A stretch of DNA of 6,878 nucleotides from an uncultured Clostridia bacterium (lineage in GTDB: Bacteria > Bacillota_A > Clostridia > Christensenellales > Aristaeellaceae): the NCBI GenBank assembly GCA_947165745.1, contig CAMVBO010000092.1:1-6878 (forward strand), written 5' to 3'. Position 1 is the first letter of the stretch. Each line of letters begins with the position of its first letter. Below, piece by piece: positions 1 to 6,154 of the stretch. The position numbers and the translations under genes were made by a program. The notes under the pieces were generated by a model that did not search any database, was not told where the DNA came from, and saw only the letters and a list, made by a program, of their open reading frames with translations.

Positions 1-377
1 TGGCCCGAGAGCACCTGGGTCAGGGTCGAAAGCATCTTCTCCACGTCCAGGGGCTTGGCGATGTGCCCGTCCATGCCCGCGTTGCGGGCGGCCTGCACGT
101 CCTCCTGGAACACATTGGCGGTCATGGCGATGATGGGGATGCCCGCCAGCGCCGGGTCCGGCAGCGCCCGGATCGCCCGGGTGGCCTCGTAGCCGTTCAT
201 CACCGGCATCTGGATGTCCATCAGTATCGCGTCATAGTCGCCGGGCTGGGACTGGGCGATGGTGTCCAGCGCCACATTGCCGTCCTCGGCGGTGTCCAGC
301 ATGAAGCCCGCCTGGGTGAGGATCATCCTGGCGATCTCCATGTTGATGGCGTTATCCTCCACCAGCAGAAGCCGCAT
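1..377 (-). CDS. Response-regulator receiver (REC) domain, partial; probably the tail of a hybrid histidine kinase
   Basis: This encodes a phosphoacceptor receiver domain that would take phosphate from a histidine kinase or HPt partner in the cytoplasm. Counting from the Met at 377, it shows the acidic pocket E7-D8 (LLLVEDN), the phosphoacceptor D54 (LMDIQMP), the switch T86 (AMTAN) and the conserved K108 (AKPLD), so all catalytic positions are present. The frame runs off the left edge with no stop, so more domains (a second REC or an HPt) may follow. The LLLVEDNAIN start and the MDIQMPVMNG core are typical of receivers fused to hybrid kinases. No Shine-Dalgarno site precedes the ATG; the minus-strand sequence there is pyrimidine rich. 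The frame stays open upstream across the repeat to the end of the EAL gene, but those residues resemble no ATPase or other domain I know. It may be a beheaded hybrid kinase or a stand-alone receiver with a poor start. The domain call is firm; the start is not. Confidence 0.85.
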   Translation of the reverse strand, partial: MRLLLVEDNAINMEIARMILTQAGFMLDTAEDGNVALDTIAQSQPGDYDAILMDIQMPVMNGYEATRAIRALPDPALAGIPIIAMTANVFQEDVQAARNAGMDGHIAKPLDVEKMLSTLTQVLSG

Positions 378-426
378 GGAGGAAAATTCCACTCTGGCCC
401 GCGCGGCGTTATGCCCAAAAACACAA

Positions 427-548
427 AGACCGGACTGCCGCATCGCTTCGCTTCCCGCAACGATGTTGTTCACAGCGGCCCCGCGCTTTGCGCAAAGGGC
501 CGAACAGGTATCATCGCAATGGGGCGGGCTGACGCGGCAATCCGGTCT
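427..548. repeat. Imperfect palindromic intergenic repeat (element A)
   Basis: The two ends are inverted copies: 427-444 (AGACCGGACTGCCGCATC) matches the reverse complement of 531-548 at 16 of 18 positions. The centre is a perfect 12-bp palindrome, CTTTGCGCAAAG (486-497), itself flanked by GGCC on both sides (478-481 and 498-501), with a small asymmetry of about 4 nt. From memory, the ends (GGATTGCCGCGTC, and GCTTCGCTTCCCGCAA next to the left end) resemble a common class of bacterial intergenic repeats with TTGCGAGGAGCGAAGCGA and GGCAATCC cores. The repeat fills most of the spacer between the EAL gene and the REC frame. As transcribed from the EAL side it would fold into a hairpin, and it has no T-run. 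It could act as a transcript 3'-end stabiliser or attenuator, or be a non-autonomous mobile repeat. Confidence 0.7.
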
Positions 549-579
549 CCTGACAAGAAATCGGAGCGGAAGTACTGCA

Positions 580-2487
580 TTACGCCGCTTTCTCGAAATA
601 ATCGAGCAGCTTTTCGATGGGCACAGGCTTGGAATATTTGTAGCCCTGCAGGTACGAGGCGGACATGCTCTCGCACATCGCCTCGTCGGAGGCGTTCTCC
701 ACACCCTCGAACAGCACCGAGTAGTCCAGCTGGGCCAGCATGTTGGCCAGCCCGTTGACGATCCGGTGGGAGCGCTCGCTGGCGCTGCAGGCGATCACCA
801 GGGAACGATCGAACTTGATGATGTCAAAGGGCAGCCCCATGATCCGCTCCAGGTTGGAATAGCCGGTGCCGAAGTCGTCCAGATAGAACTTGATGCCCTG
901 CTCCTTCAATTCGCTGATCTTGTCCTTCATCAGCAGGAAGTCGCTGTCCGTCATGCTCTCGGTCAGCTCGATGGCGATCTTTTCGCCGGGGATGCCGTTG
1001 CGCTTGATGATGCGGGTGATGTCTCCGCAGAAGCGGTTTTCCTTCAACTCCAGCACGGACACGTTCACCGACACGCGGCTCACGGCATAGCCCTGGTCGA
1101 TCAGCAGGTGCACCTGGCGGCAGGTCTTGTTGAGGATGATCTCCGTCAGCGCGTGGATGTAGCCGTTTTCCTCCGCCAGGGGGATGAACTGGTCCGGGTA
1201 CACCAGGCCCGTGCGCTCCAGCTTCAGCCGCATCAGCGCCTCGGCGGTGTCATACTTGCCGGTGTGGATGTTCAGCACCGGCTGGCAATAGACCAGCACC
1301 CTGTGGTCGTTCAGGTCGTGCTTTTTATAGATGTCCTCCAGCTCGTGCAGCACGTACTCGTTGACGTTGAATTTTTTGACGTCCTGGCTGCCGACGGTGT
1401 AGACTGTGTTTTCCGGGATCGACCGATGGATGTCCCTGATGAAGGAGACGTATTCGTTTCTGCGGCTCACCTCGTCGATGTTCCTGCCGACGACCAGCTT
1501 ATAGTCGTACTGGAAGCGGCGGTATTCGTCCCGGAAGGCCTCCAGGAACGTCTTGACGCGCTTGTCATCATTCCTGTTTCGATCGATGGGATAGACCATG
1601 ATGTAGTGGCCCTTGCTGACCTGGAACAGCGTGCCTCTCCGAAAGAAATCGGTGGCAAAGCGCCGGATGGTGGCCTGCAGCTGGGCGGGCAGAGCCTTGC
1701 CCTCCTCGTCAAAATCGCGCATATACAGGCTTATGAAGCCGAACTGCCGCCCGTTTTCCAGGTTGTAGCGCACCATGTCCTCCAGGCCCCGGCTGTCGAT
1801 GGCGCCCAGGCTGGCGTCGTAGGGGCTGGAGTGCATGATATAAAACATGCCGATCGCGGGATAGAGGAACGTGGCCACCGTGAAGGACGACTGTCCGTGC
1901 ATGCCCTGCAGCACCAGTATGGTGAAGGACACCGCCATCGTGCCATAAAAGCCCATCATCACCCGGCGGAACAGCCGCTTGTGCACGCCGGTCATCAACA
2001 CCAGGATCAGCACCACGTAGGCCAGGTAGCCGTAGATGAACACGCCCCTGCCGTGGAACGACAGAGCTTCGTCCTCCACCCGCACCGTGGCGCCGCGCGC
2101 CGTGTCATACACGTCCACGCCCACCACGGCCAGCAATATGACCCCGGCGATGACCGCGTTGCGCACTCTGCTCTTTTTGCTCAGCTGGGTTACTTCAGAG
2201 ATGTAAATGACAAACAGGAAGAAGATGGTGAACAGGGCGGCGTGGTACACGCATCGGAGCACCTTGACCAGGATCAGGTATCGCGCCTGGTGGAGGGTCG
2301 CCAGCATATTGAAGGCCACGTCCGTCTGGGCCGCCACAACCAGCATCGCCACCACGCCCAGGAAAATCTTGAAGCTGCGGGTGCGCCGGATGTAGGAAAA
2401 CAGCATCAGTATGAACATCACGAGGCAGACGGAAATGACCACCAAATCCCCCACGGGGGAATAGCTGGATATGCCATATCGGTTCAT
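580..2487 (-). CDS. Membrane-bound c-di-GMP phosphodiesterase: 7TM-like sensor, degenerate GGDEF, intact EAL
   Basis: The 635-residue protein is predicted to hydrolyse cyclic di-GMP to pGpG on the cytoplasmic side of the membrane. Residues 14-218 hold about seven hydrophobic segments (near 14-32, 41-56, 72-96, 110-126, 149-167, 177-194, 202-218), a sensor-like membrane module. Residues about 240-390 look like a GGDEF fold, but the signature is SKGHY (291-295), so cyclase activity is very unlikely. The EAL domain (about 395-635) keeps the expected metal- and substrate-binding set: Q402, E416 in AEALMRL, N475 in SVNVS, E507 in IELTES, D537-D538 in LDDFGTGYS, K558, E594 in FEGVE, and Q614 in LQGY. 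The start was set at the Met at 2487 because AGGTGG lies 7 nt upstream; a longer frame to 2559 would overlap the promoter. It is transcribed away from the GH9 gene. The stop is TAA. The input sensed by the membrane part is unknown. Confidence 0.93.
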   Translation of the reverse strand: MNRYGISSYSPVGDLVVISVCLVMFILMLFSYIRRTRSFKIFLGVVAMLVVAAQTDVAFNMLATLHQARYLILVKVLRCVYHAALFTIFFLFVIYISEVTQLSKKSRVRNAVIAGVILLAVVGVDVYDTARGATVRVEDEALSFHGRGVFIYGYLAYVVLILVLMTGVHKRLFRRVMMGFYGTMAVSFTILVLQGMHGQSSFTVATFLYPAIGMFYIMHSSPYDASLGAIDSRGLEDMVRYNLENGRQFGFISLYMRDFDEEGKALPAQLQATIRRFATDFFRRGTLFQVSKGHYIMVYPIDRNRNDDKRVKTFLEAFRDEYRRFQYDYKLVVGRNIDEVSRRNEYVSFIRDIHRSIPENTVYTVGSQDVKKFNVNEYVLHELEDIYKKHDLNDHRVLVYCQPVLNIHTGKYDTAEALMRLKLERTGLVYPDQFIPLAEENGYIHALTEIILNKTCRQVHLLIDQGYAVSRVSVNVSVLELKENRFCGDITRIIKRNGIPGEKIAIELTESMTDSDFLLMKDKISELKEQGIKFYLDDFGTGYSNLERIMGLPFDIIKFDRSLVIACSASERSHRIVNGLANMLAQLDYSVLFEGVENASDEAMCESMSASYLQGYKYSKPVPIEKLLDYFEKAA

Positions 2488-2494
2488 GCTTGGA

Positions 2495-2500
2495 CCACCT
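2495..2500 (-). promoter_or_regulatory. Ribosome binding site of the EAL gene
   Basis: AGGTGG on the minus strand lies 7 nt before the ATG at 2487. It decides the start against the 24-codon longer reading frame beginning at 2559, which has no comparable site and would reach into the AT-rich promoter region. Confidence 0.75.
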
Positions 2501-2565
2501 CGCGTGCGAAACAGTTGGGGGTGACAGGGCGCCGATAACCGCGGCGAATAAAATAACATTGCCGC

Positions 2566-2582
2566 ATATAATGTAATTATAT
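2566..2582. promoter_or_regulatory. AT-rich inverted repeat at the EAL promoter, possible operator
   Basis: The perfect 7-bp arms ATATAAT and ATTATAT are separated by GTA. The repeat overlaps the candidate -10 region of the minus-strand promoter, where a repressor could bind. It also contains TATAAT on both strands, so it may simply be two opposed -10-like boxes. Confidence 0.35.
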
Positions 2583-2611
2583 CATATCATTTGTGCTTTG
2601 AAAAGAGTCAA
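2576..2611 (-). promoter_or_regulatory. Candidate promoter for the EAL gene
   Basis: On the minus strand a TTGACT box (2611-2606) is followed by TATGAT (2586-2581), which has an extended TG motif one base upstream. The spacer is 19 nt, longer than ideal. An alternative TATAAT lies immediately downstream (2581-2576) but is too far from the TTGACT box. Transcription would start near 2570-2575 and leave a leader of roughly 85 nt. The strong AT richness contrasts with the GC-rich surroundings. Confidence 0.5.
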
Positions 2612-2613
2612 TT

Positions 2614-2643
2614 TTGCGATAACGCCCGATTTTTTGATCGCAA
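2614..2643. promoter_or_regulatory. Inverted repeat TTGCGAT-N16-ATCGCAA, possible regulator site
   Basis: Perfect 7-bp arms at 2614-2620 and 2637-2643 are separated by 16 nt. The repeat lies just upstream of the GH9 -35 box (18 nt between 2643 and 2662) and directly beside the -35 box of the divergent EAL promoter. Such a placement would suit a dimeric regulator controlling one or both genes. No regulator family can be assigned. Confidence 0.35.
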
Positions 2644-2661
2644 CAATATTTTACGCGCGCA

Positions 2662-2691
2662 TGGACAGACCCGGTGTGTTTGTGCTATACT
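2662..2691 (+). promoter_or_regulatory. Candidate sigma-A type promoter of the GH9 gene
   Basis: TGGACA (2662-2667) and TATACT (2686-2691) are separated by 18 nt, and a TG lies one base upstream of the -10 box. Initiation near 2698 would give a very short leader that contains little beyond the ribosome binding site (AAGGAG, 2700-2705). Confidence 0.55.
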
Positions 2692-2714
2692 GATATGGAA
2701 AGGAGCTGTTCGCC

Positions 2715-4415
2715 ATGAAAAAGCGCGCGCCGTCCCTTGTGGGGCTCGCCCTGGTGCTGGCGCTGCTGACAGCGCTGACCATGCTTTCGGCTCTGGCCGA
2801 AAAGGAGGAGATGACAACCGTGACCGACACCACCATCCGCGTCAACCAGTTGGGCTTCCTGCCCGGCGCCGTCAAGACCGCCGTGCTGCCCGACGCCGAC
2901 GCCGCGACCGCCTTCCGCGTGGTGAACGCCGAAACCGGCGAAACCGCCTACGAGGGCAAGTGGTCCGCGCCCATCGAAAACCCCGGCGCGGGCGAGACCA
3001 ACCGCATGGCGGACTTCACCGCCCTGACCGAGCCCGGGCGCTATCGCGTGGAGAGCGAAAGCCTCGCCTCCCCGGAGTTCAGCGTGGGCGAAGGCGTCTA
3101 TGACGAGCTGTTCCGCGCCACTGTGAAGATGCTGTACCTGCAGCGCTGCGGCGTGGCTTTGGACGAGGAGCACGCCGGAACCTACGCCCATCCCGTGTGC
3201 CACAGCGGGCCAGCCATCGTGTACGGCACGGGCGAGCGGATCGACGTGGACGGCGGTTGGCACGACGCCGGCGACTACGGCCGCTACGTCGTCTCGGGGG
3301 CCAAGACCGTGGCCGACCTGTTCCTGACCTACGAGGCCTTCGGCGTGCGCGCCGACGACATCGGCATCCCCGAGAGCGGCGACGGTCTGGACGACCTGCT
3401 GCAGGAAGCTAAATTCGAGCTGGATTGGATGCTGAAGATGCAGCGCGCGGACGGCGGCGTCTACCACAAGGTCACCGGCGCGGGCTTCCCCGGCTTCCTG
3501 ATGCCGGAGAAGGAGATCGGCGACATGATCGTCAGCCCCGTGTCCAACACCGCCACCGGCGATTTCGCCGCCGTGATGGCCTGGGCCTCCCGGCTCTGCG
3601 CCGCCGACTGGCCCGAGGCGGCCGCCCGCTACCTGGAGGCCGCCGAGCTGGCCTGGACTTACCTGGACGCCCATCGCGGCGACCCGGGCTTTAAAAACCC
3701 GCCGGAGGTCACCACCGGCGAATACGGCGACGAGCACGACGCGGACGAGTACTTCTGGGCCGCGGCGGAGCTGGCCAAGGCCACCGGCAAGGACGTTTAC
3801 CGCCAGGCCGCGTCCGAATTCATGGAGGACGGCGGCAAGCGGCGCGGCATGGGCTGGGAAGACGTGGGCACCTACGGCATCCTGGCGGTGCTGACCGACG
3901 AGGGGCTCGACGAGACCGACGCCCTGCGCCAGGCGGCGAAGGCGGAGCTGTCCGCCACGCTTGACGACGCGCTGAAGCTGATCGAGGCCAATCCCTACGG
4001 CGCGGACCGGGGCATGACCTATGAGTGGGGCTCCAACATGGGCGTCGCCAACACCGGCGCGCTGCTGACCCTGGGCGCGGACCTGCTGAGCGACGACAGC
4101 CTCAGGGCCAGGGCCCAGCATTCGCTGGACTACCTGCTGGGGCGCAACGCCAACGGCTATTGCTACGTCACCGGCTTCGGCACCCTCGCCCCCAAGCATC
4201 CCCATCACCGGCCCTCCGGTGCGCGGCATCAGGCCATGCCCGGCATGCTGGTGGGCGGGCCGAACAACGGCCTGAACGACCCCACCGCCATGAGCGTGCT
4301 GCGCGGCAAGGCCCCGGCCAAGTGCTATGTGGACAACCTGAACAGCTATTCCACCAACGAAATCTGCGTCTACTGGAACAGCCCGCTAACGCTGCTGCTG
4401 GCAGGGATTCGGTGA
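2715..4415 (+). CDS. Secreted glycoside hydrolase family 9 endoglucanase (theme B, Ig-like plus catalytic domain)
   Basis: The 566-residue enzyme is predicted to cleave beta-1,4-glucan chains by inversion outside the cell. A Sec signal peptide is clear: MKKR, a hydrophobic core at 8-26, and a likely cut after Ala28 (SALA-E); there is no lipobox cysteine. Residues about 38-126 are the CelD-type Ig-like domain (IRVNQLGFLP start), and about 130-564 form the (alpha/alpha)6 barrel. Catalytic marks are present: D184 and D187 in GGWHDAGDYGRYV (base), H498-R499 in HHRPSG, D540, and E549 in NSYSTNEICVYWNSP (acid). Cys551 stands where the family pattern prefers Ser, Thr or Ala. There is no dockerin, carbohydrate-binding module or cell-wall anchor, so it should be a free or loosely retained enzyme. 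AAGGAG lies 9 nt before the ATG. It is a single-gene unit, divergent from the EAL gene and convergent with DUF1015. Exact substrate (cellulose, mixed-linkage glucan, other) cannot be told. Confidence 0.95.
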   Translation: MKKRAPSLVGLALVLALLTALTMLSALAEKEEMTTVTDTTIRVNQLGFLPGAVKTAVLPDADAATAFRVVNAETGETAYEGKWSAPIENPGAGETNRMADFTALTEPGRYRVESESLASPEFSVGEGVYDELFRATVKMLYLQRCGVALDEEHAGTYAHPVCHSGPAIVYGTGERIDVDGGWHDAGDYGRYVVSGAKTVADLFLTYEAFGVRADDIGIPESGDGLDDLLQEAKFELDWMLKMQRADGGVYHKVTGAGFPGFLMPEKEIGDMIVSPVSNTATGDFAAVMAWASRLCAADWPEAAARYLEAAELAWTYLDAHRGDPGFKNPPEVTTGEYGDEHDADEYFWAAAELAKATGKDVYRQAASEFMEDGGKRRGMGWEDVGTYGILAVLTDEGLDETDALRQAAKAELSATLDDALKLIEANPYGADRGMTYEWGSNMGVANTGALLTLGADLLSDDSLRARAQHSLDYLLGRNANGYCYVTGFGTLAPKHPHHRPSGARHQAMPGMLVGGPNNGLNDPTAMSVLRGKAPAKCYVDNLNSYSTNEICVYWNSPLTLLLAGIR

Positions 4416-4426
4416 CGGGACAGTTT

Positions 4427-4590
4427 TAGAGTGTGTTTCTAAAATCCTGAACATGCATTTTCGGCGTCTAAGGCTGCATTTCTGTGTTGCTTTTCCTCGA
4501 CTTGCAACCAGTAAGCCTTCGGAAAATCGCCTTGAAATGCAGCCTGATACGCTCGAAACTGCACATCCCGGACTTTAGAAACACACTCTA
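4427..4590. mobile_element. MITE-like palindromic element with perfect terminal inverted repeats (element B)
   Basis: The perfect 15-bp ends GAGTGTGTTTCTAAA (4429-4443) and its complement (4574-4588) are each flanked by TA, consistent with a TA target duplication. The inside is palindromic too: AGGCTGCATTTC (4471-4482) pairs perfectly with GAAATGCAGCCT (4534-4545), and TTTTCC (4491-4496) with GGAAAA (4521-4526), all centred near 4508. There is no reading frame for a transposase, so it would need to be moved in trans by an insertion sequence with matching ends, perhaps of an IS5- or IS630-like type (a guess from the TA flank). It begins 12 nt after the GH9 stop and would form a long hairpin at the 3' end of that transcript. 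Confidence 0.8.
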
Positions 4591-4599
4591 GATAACGCA

Positions 4600-4622
4600 A
4601 GGGCGGCGCGATGCGCCGCCCT
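4600..4622. terminator. GC hairpin between the convergent GH9 and DUF1015 genes, possible bidirectional terminator or REP-like repeat
   Basis: The perfect 10-bp arms AGGGCGGCGC (4600-4609) and GCGCCGCCCT (4613-4622) enclose a GAT loop. The hairpin lies 22 nt beyond the DUF1015 stop on the minus strand and 184 nt beyond the GH9 stop. Neither side has a run of T after the stem, so it is not a textbook intrinsic terminator. A REP-like repeat or transcript-end stabiliser is equally possible. Confidence 0.55.
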
Positions 4623-4644
4623 ACAATTATGCCATCAATGCCCG

Positions 4645-5871
4645 TTACAGTATCTTCCTCGCCTCCAGGTAATAGCGCTTGTCGGTCGCCTCGCCCATGG
4701 AGAAGGTCTTGCGGGGCAGCACGCCGAAGCGGCGGATGTAGTCAAACAGCCCGGCCTTGTCGAAGGCCCGGGGCATGAAGCCCAGGGTGTCGGGGCGGTT
4801 GACCAGCGAACGCAGCGCGTCCTCGCCGTGGATGTAGTCGATGGAGGCCTCGGGATGGCGGGCCAGGTATCCGTCCAGGAACTTTTGCAGCAGCCGCAGC
4901 GGATGCTCCGTTGACTTGAAGCGCCACTCGCGCCCGCTGCCGTCGAAGACAACGAGGTCGTCCCCCGCGCCCTCGTCCACGCCGCTTTCGGCCAGGTGCG
5001 CCCTGTACTCCCCGATCAGCGCCGACGGGTCCACGCCGGTCAGCACCCGGTGGATCGGCTCGAACACCAGCGCCGGGGTCGCCAGGTTCACCAGCTCCAC
5101 CAGCGCGTAGCGGGCGGGATGGCGCTCCCGCTCTGCCGGCGTCAGGTTTTCCGAAATCTCCTTCCAGCAGCGCTTCGCCGCCGCCAGGGAGTGGTTGCCG
5201 TCGCCCACGGCGTAGAGCAGCCCGTCTGACTTCGCATTCAACGCGTCCATGGCCTCGAACACGCCCCTGGCGTCCTCCCCCTCCACGGCCCAGCCGCGGA
5301 TGTGGCCGCCGGAGAGCATCAGGTCGAAGTCATAGAGCGGGCGCAGGGCGTCCCGCTTGTCCAGCAGCGGCTCGATCACCGTCATGCCGGGGTCGTCGAT
5401 CAGCATCATCACATGGGGCAGCTCCACGCGCGCGCCGGCGCGCACCTTCGCCCGGGGCGGCACACGCTCCAGCACCGTGCCCTCGGTGGCGCGAATCAGG
5501 CCGGGCTTGCCGCCGTCATAGTCGTATTCGTCCAGGTCCAGCGCCGCCACCAGCCCGGGGCGCACGCCCGCGGAGGTCTGCCGCTGAACCAGCACGAAGC
5601 CGTCCTTCACGGCGGGGATCAGCGTGCCGTCCGCCAAATACCGGTCCATCGCCCGGCGAATGGAGGGGATGCGCGCGTCGCTCTGGTCCAGCCACACCTC
5701 CGGCAGCACCAGGTTGAGGGCCGAAGGCGCGTCGCCCGCGAGGGCTTGCGCCCGCTGCCAGTATTCCGGCTGGGCCGTGAATTGATCGCAGGCGACCACG
5801 GCCCACTTCGACAAGTCGACATGCTTGTTCGGCAACAGTATTTCAGCGGTATGCAAAGCGTTGTACATCAT
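4645..5871 (-). CDS. DUF1015 family protein linked to serine biosynthesis
   Basis: This 408-residue soluble protein belongs to DUF1015 as found in clostridia. Visible family marks are VACDQFTAQPEYW (26-38), an IRATEGTV...R.PPR segment (about 116-130), ELPHVMMLIDDP (140-151), the signature VGDGNHSLAAAK (212-223), and the C-terminal MPRAFDKAGLFDY and KTFSMGEA...RYYLEARKI stretches. Biochemical function is not established to my knowledge. Some homologues have been annotated as ParB-related, and the GDGNHS motif recalls the DGHHR motif of ParB-fold serine kinases, so a role with serine or phosphoserine is a possible inference. It follows serA on the same strand after 288 nt, and in Clostridium acetobutylicum I recall a homologue in a cluster with serC, serA and serS. 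GGAGG (5881-5877) supports ATG at 5871 (5 nt) or 5868 (8 nt); a GTG frame at 5883 overlaps that site and is unlikely. There are no membrane segments or signal peptide. Confidence 0.9.
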   Translation of the reverse strand: MMYNALHTAEILLPNKHVDLSKWAVVACDQFTAQPEYWQRAQALAGDAPSALNLVLPEVWLDQSDARIPSIRRAMDRYLADGTLIPAVKDGFVLVQRQTSAGVRPGLVAALDLDEYDYDGGKPGLIRATEGTVLERVPPRAKVRAGARVELPHVMMLIDDPGMTVIEPLLDKRDALRPLYDFDLMLSGGHIRGWAVEGEDARGVFEAMDALNAKSDGLLYAVGDGNHSLAAAKRCWKEISENLTPAERERHPARYALVELVNLATPALVFEPIHRVLTGVDPSALIGEYRAHLAESGVDEGAGDDLVVFDGSGREWRFKSTEHPLRLLQKFLDGYLARHPEASIDYIHGEDALRSLVNRPDTLGFMPRAFDKAGLFDYIRRFGVLPRKTFSMGEATDKRYYLEARKIL

Positions 5872-5876
5872 TTCAG

Positions 5877-5881
5877 CCTCC
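5877..5881 (-). promoter_or_regulatory. Ribosome binding site of the DUF1015 gene
   Basis: GGAGG on the minus strand lies 5 nt before the ATG at 5871 and 8 nt before a second ATG at 5868. It excludes the upstream GTG at 5883, which would place this site inside the coding sequence. Confidence 0.75.
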
Positions 5882-5993
5882 ACAATGAGGGATGAAAAAT
5901 AAGGAATGAGGAATGTAGTTTGCGGCTGACGCGAAATCGCAGTCTCGCATTATCTGTCTATAATTCCTCATTCCTCATTCCCAATTCCTAATT
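5880..5993. repeat. Two opposed arrays of a degenerate 7-bp repeat (ATTCCTC) forming a hairpin
   Basis: On the plus strand 5963-5990 reads as four heptads: ATTCCTC, ATTCCTC, ATTCCCA, ATTCCTA, then ATT. On the minus strand 5914-5880 reads ATTCCTC, ATTCCTT, ATTTTTC, ATCCCTC, ATTGTGG. The two arrays face each other, and GGAATGAGGAATG (5903-5915) pairs perfectly over 13 bp with 5969-5981, leaving a loop of about 53 nt. The last heptad merges with the ribosome binding site of DUF1015. A transcript from serA would carry this stem in the DUF1015 leader. Confidence 0.6.
5957..5984 (-). promoter_or_regulatory. Weak candidate promoter for DUF1015
   Basis: TTGGGA (5984-5979) and TATAGA (5962-5957) are separated by 16 nt on the minus strand. 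The match is weak and lies within the heptad repeat, so its resemblance may be accidental. If real, DUF1015 could be transcribed apart from serA. Confidence 0.22.
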
Positions 5994-5994
5994 G

Positions 5995-6154
5995 ATACTG
6001 AATTCCATCTGAGATATGCACAGATGCGGAGTGGATTTTCGTTCTGGCAAAGCTGAGCGGAGAGAGGCGATGCAGCGCATCGTTGACCGAAGTGAAGCAA
6101 TGCCAGGGCGGAAAGACGCCCGCGTTTGTGTATGGATTAGATGGAATTTAGTAT
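5995..6154. mobile_element. MITE-like long imperfect palindrome between serA and DUF1015 (element C)
   Basis: The ends ATACTGAATTCCATCT (5995-6010) and AGATGGAATTTAGTAT (6139-6154) are inverted copies matching at 15 of 16 positions. Internal pairs share the same centre near 6075: TGGCA (6045-6049) with TGCCA (6101-6105), and the core CGATGC-AGC-GCATCG (6068-6082). The element is about 160 bp with no coding capacity. A TA lies at each outer edge (5996-5997, 6152-6153), which may be a target duplication. It starts 5 nt after the serA stop and separates serA from DUF1015. As RNA it would form a long hairpin that could protect the serA 3' end or reduce readthrough into DUF1015. Confidence 0.7.

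Noticed and set aside
470..676. Small minus-strand frame overlapping the end of the EAL gene
   Set aside because: It overlaps the EAL C-terminus in another frame and runs into the repeat. No ribosome binding site or family resemblance was seen.
63..758. Plus-strand frame across the REC end and element A
   Set aside because: It crosses a clear minus-strand REC domain, a palindromic repeat and the 3' end of the EAL gene, and shows no domain.
259..2538. Long plus-strand open frame opposite the EAL gene
   Set aside because: It is a shadow of the minus-strand gene in GC-rich DNA. Its translation is rich in His, Gln and Val without any recognisable domain, while the opposite strand encodes a clear EAL protein.
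2488..2559. N-terminal extension of the EAL protein by 24 residues
   Set aside because: The internal Met at 2487 has AGGTGG at 7 nt, and the extension would reach back almost to the predicted promoter and transcription start.
2685..4229. Long minus-strand open frame opposite the GH9 gene
   Set aside because: It gives a Gly-, Val- and His-rich translation without motifs, and the plus strand carries an unmistakable GH9 enzyme.
4600..4622. Classical intrinsic terminator
   Set aside because: The stem is strong, but neither strand shows a T-run after it. It was kept only as a possible terminator or REP-like hairpin.
5302..5895. Plus-strand frame opposite DUF1015
   Set aside because: It is antisense to conserved DUF1015 motifs, has low-complexity composition and no ribosome binding site.
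5880..5993. CRISPR-like array
   Set aside because: The repeats are only 7 bp, contiguous and in two orientations, without spacers or nearby cas genes.
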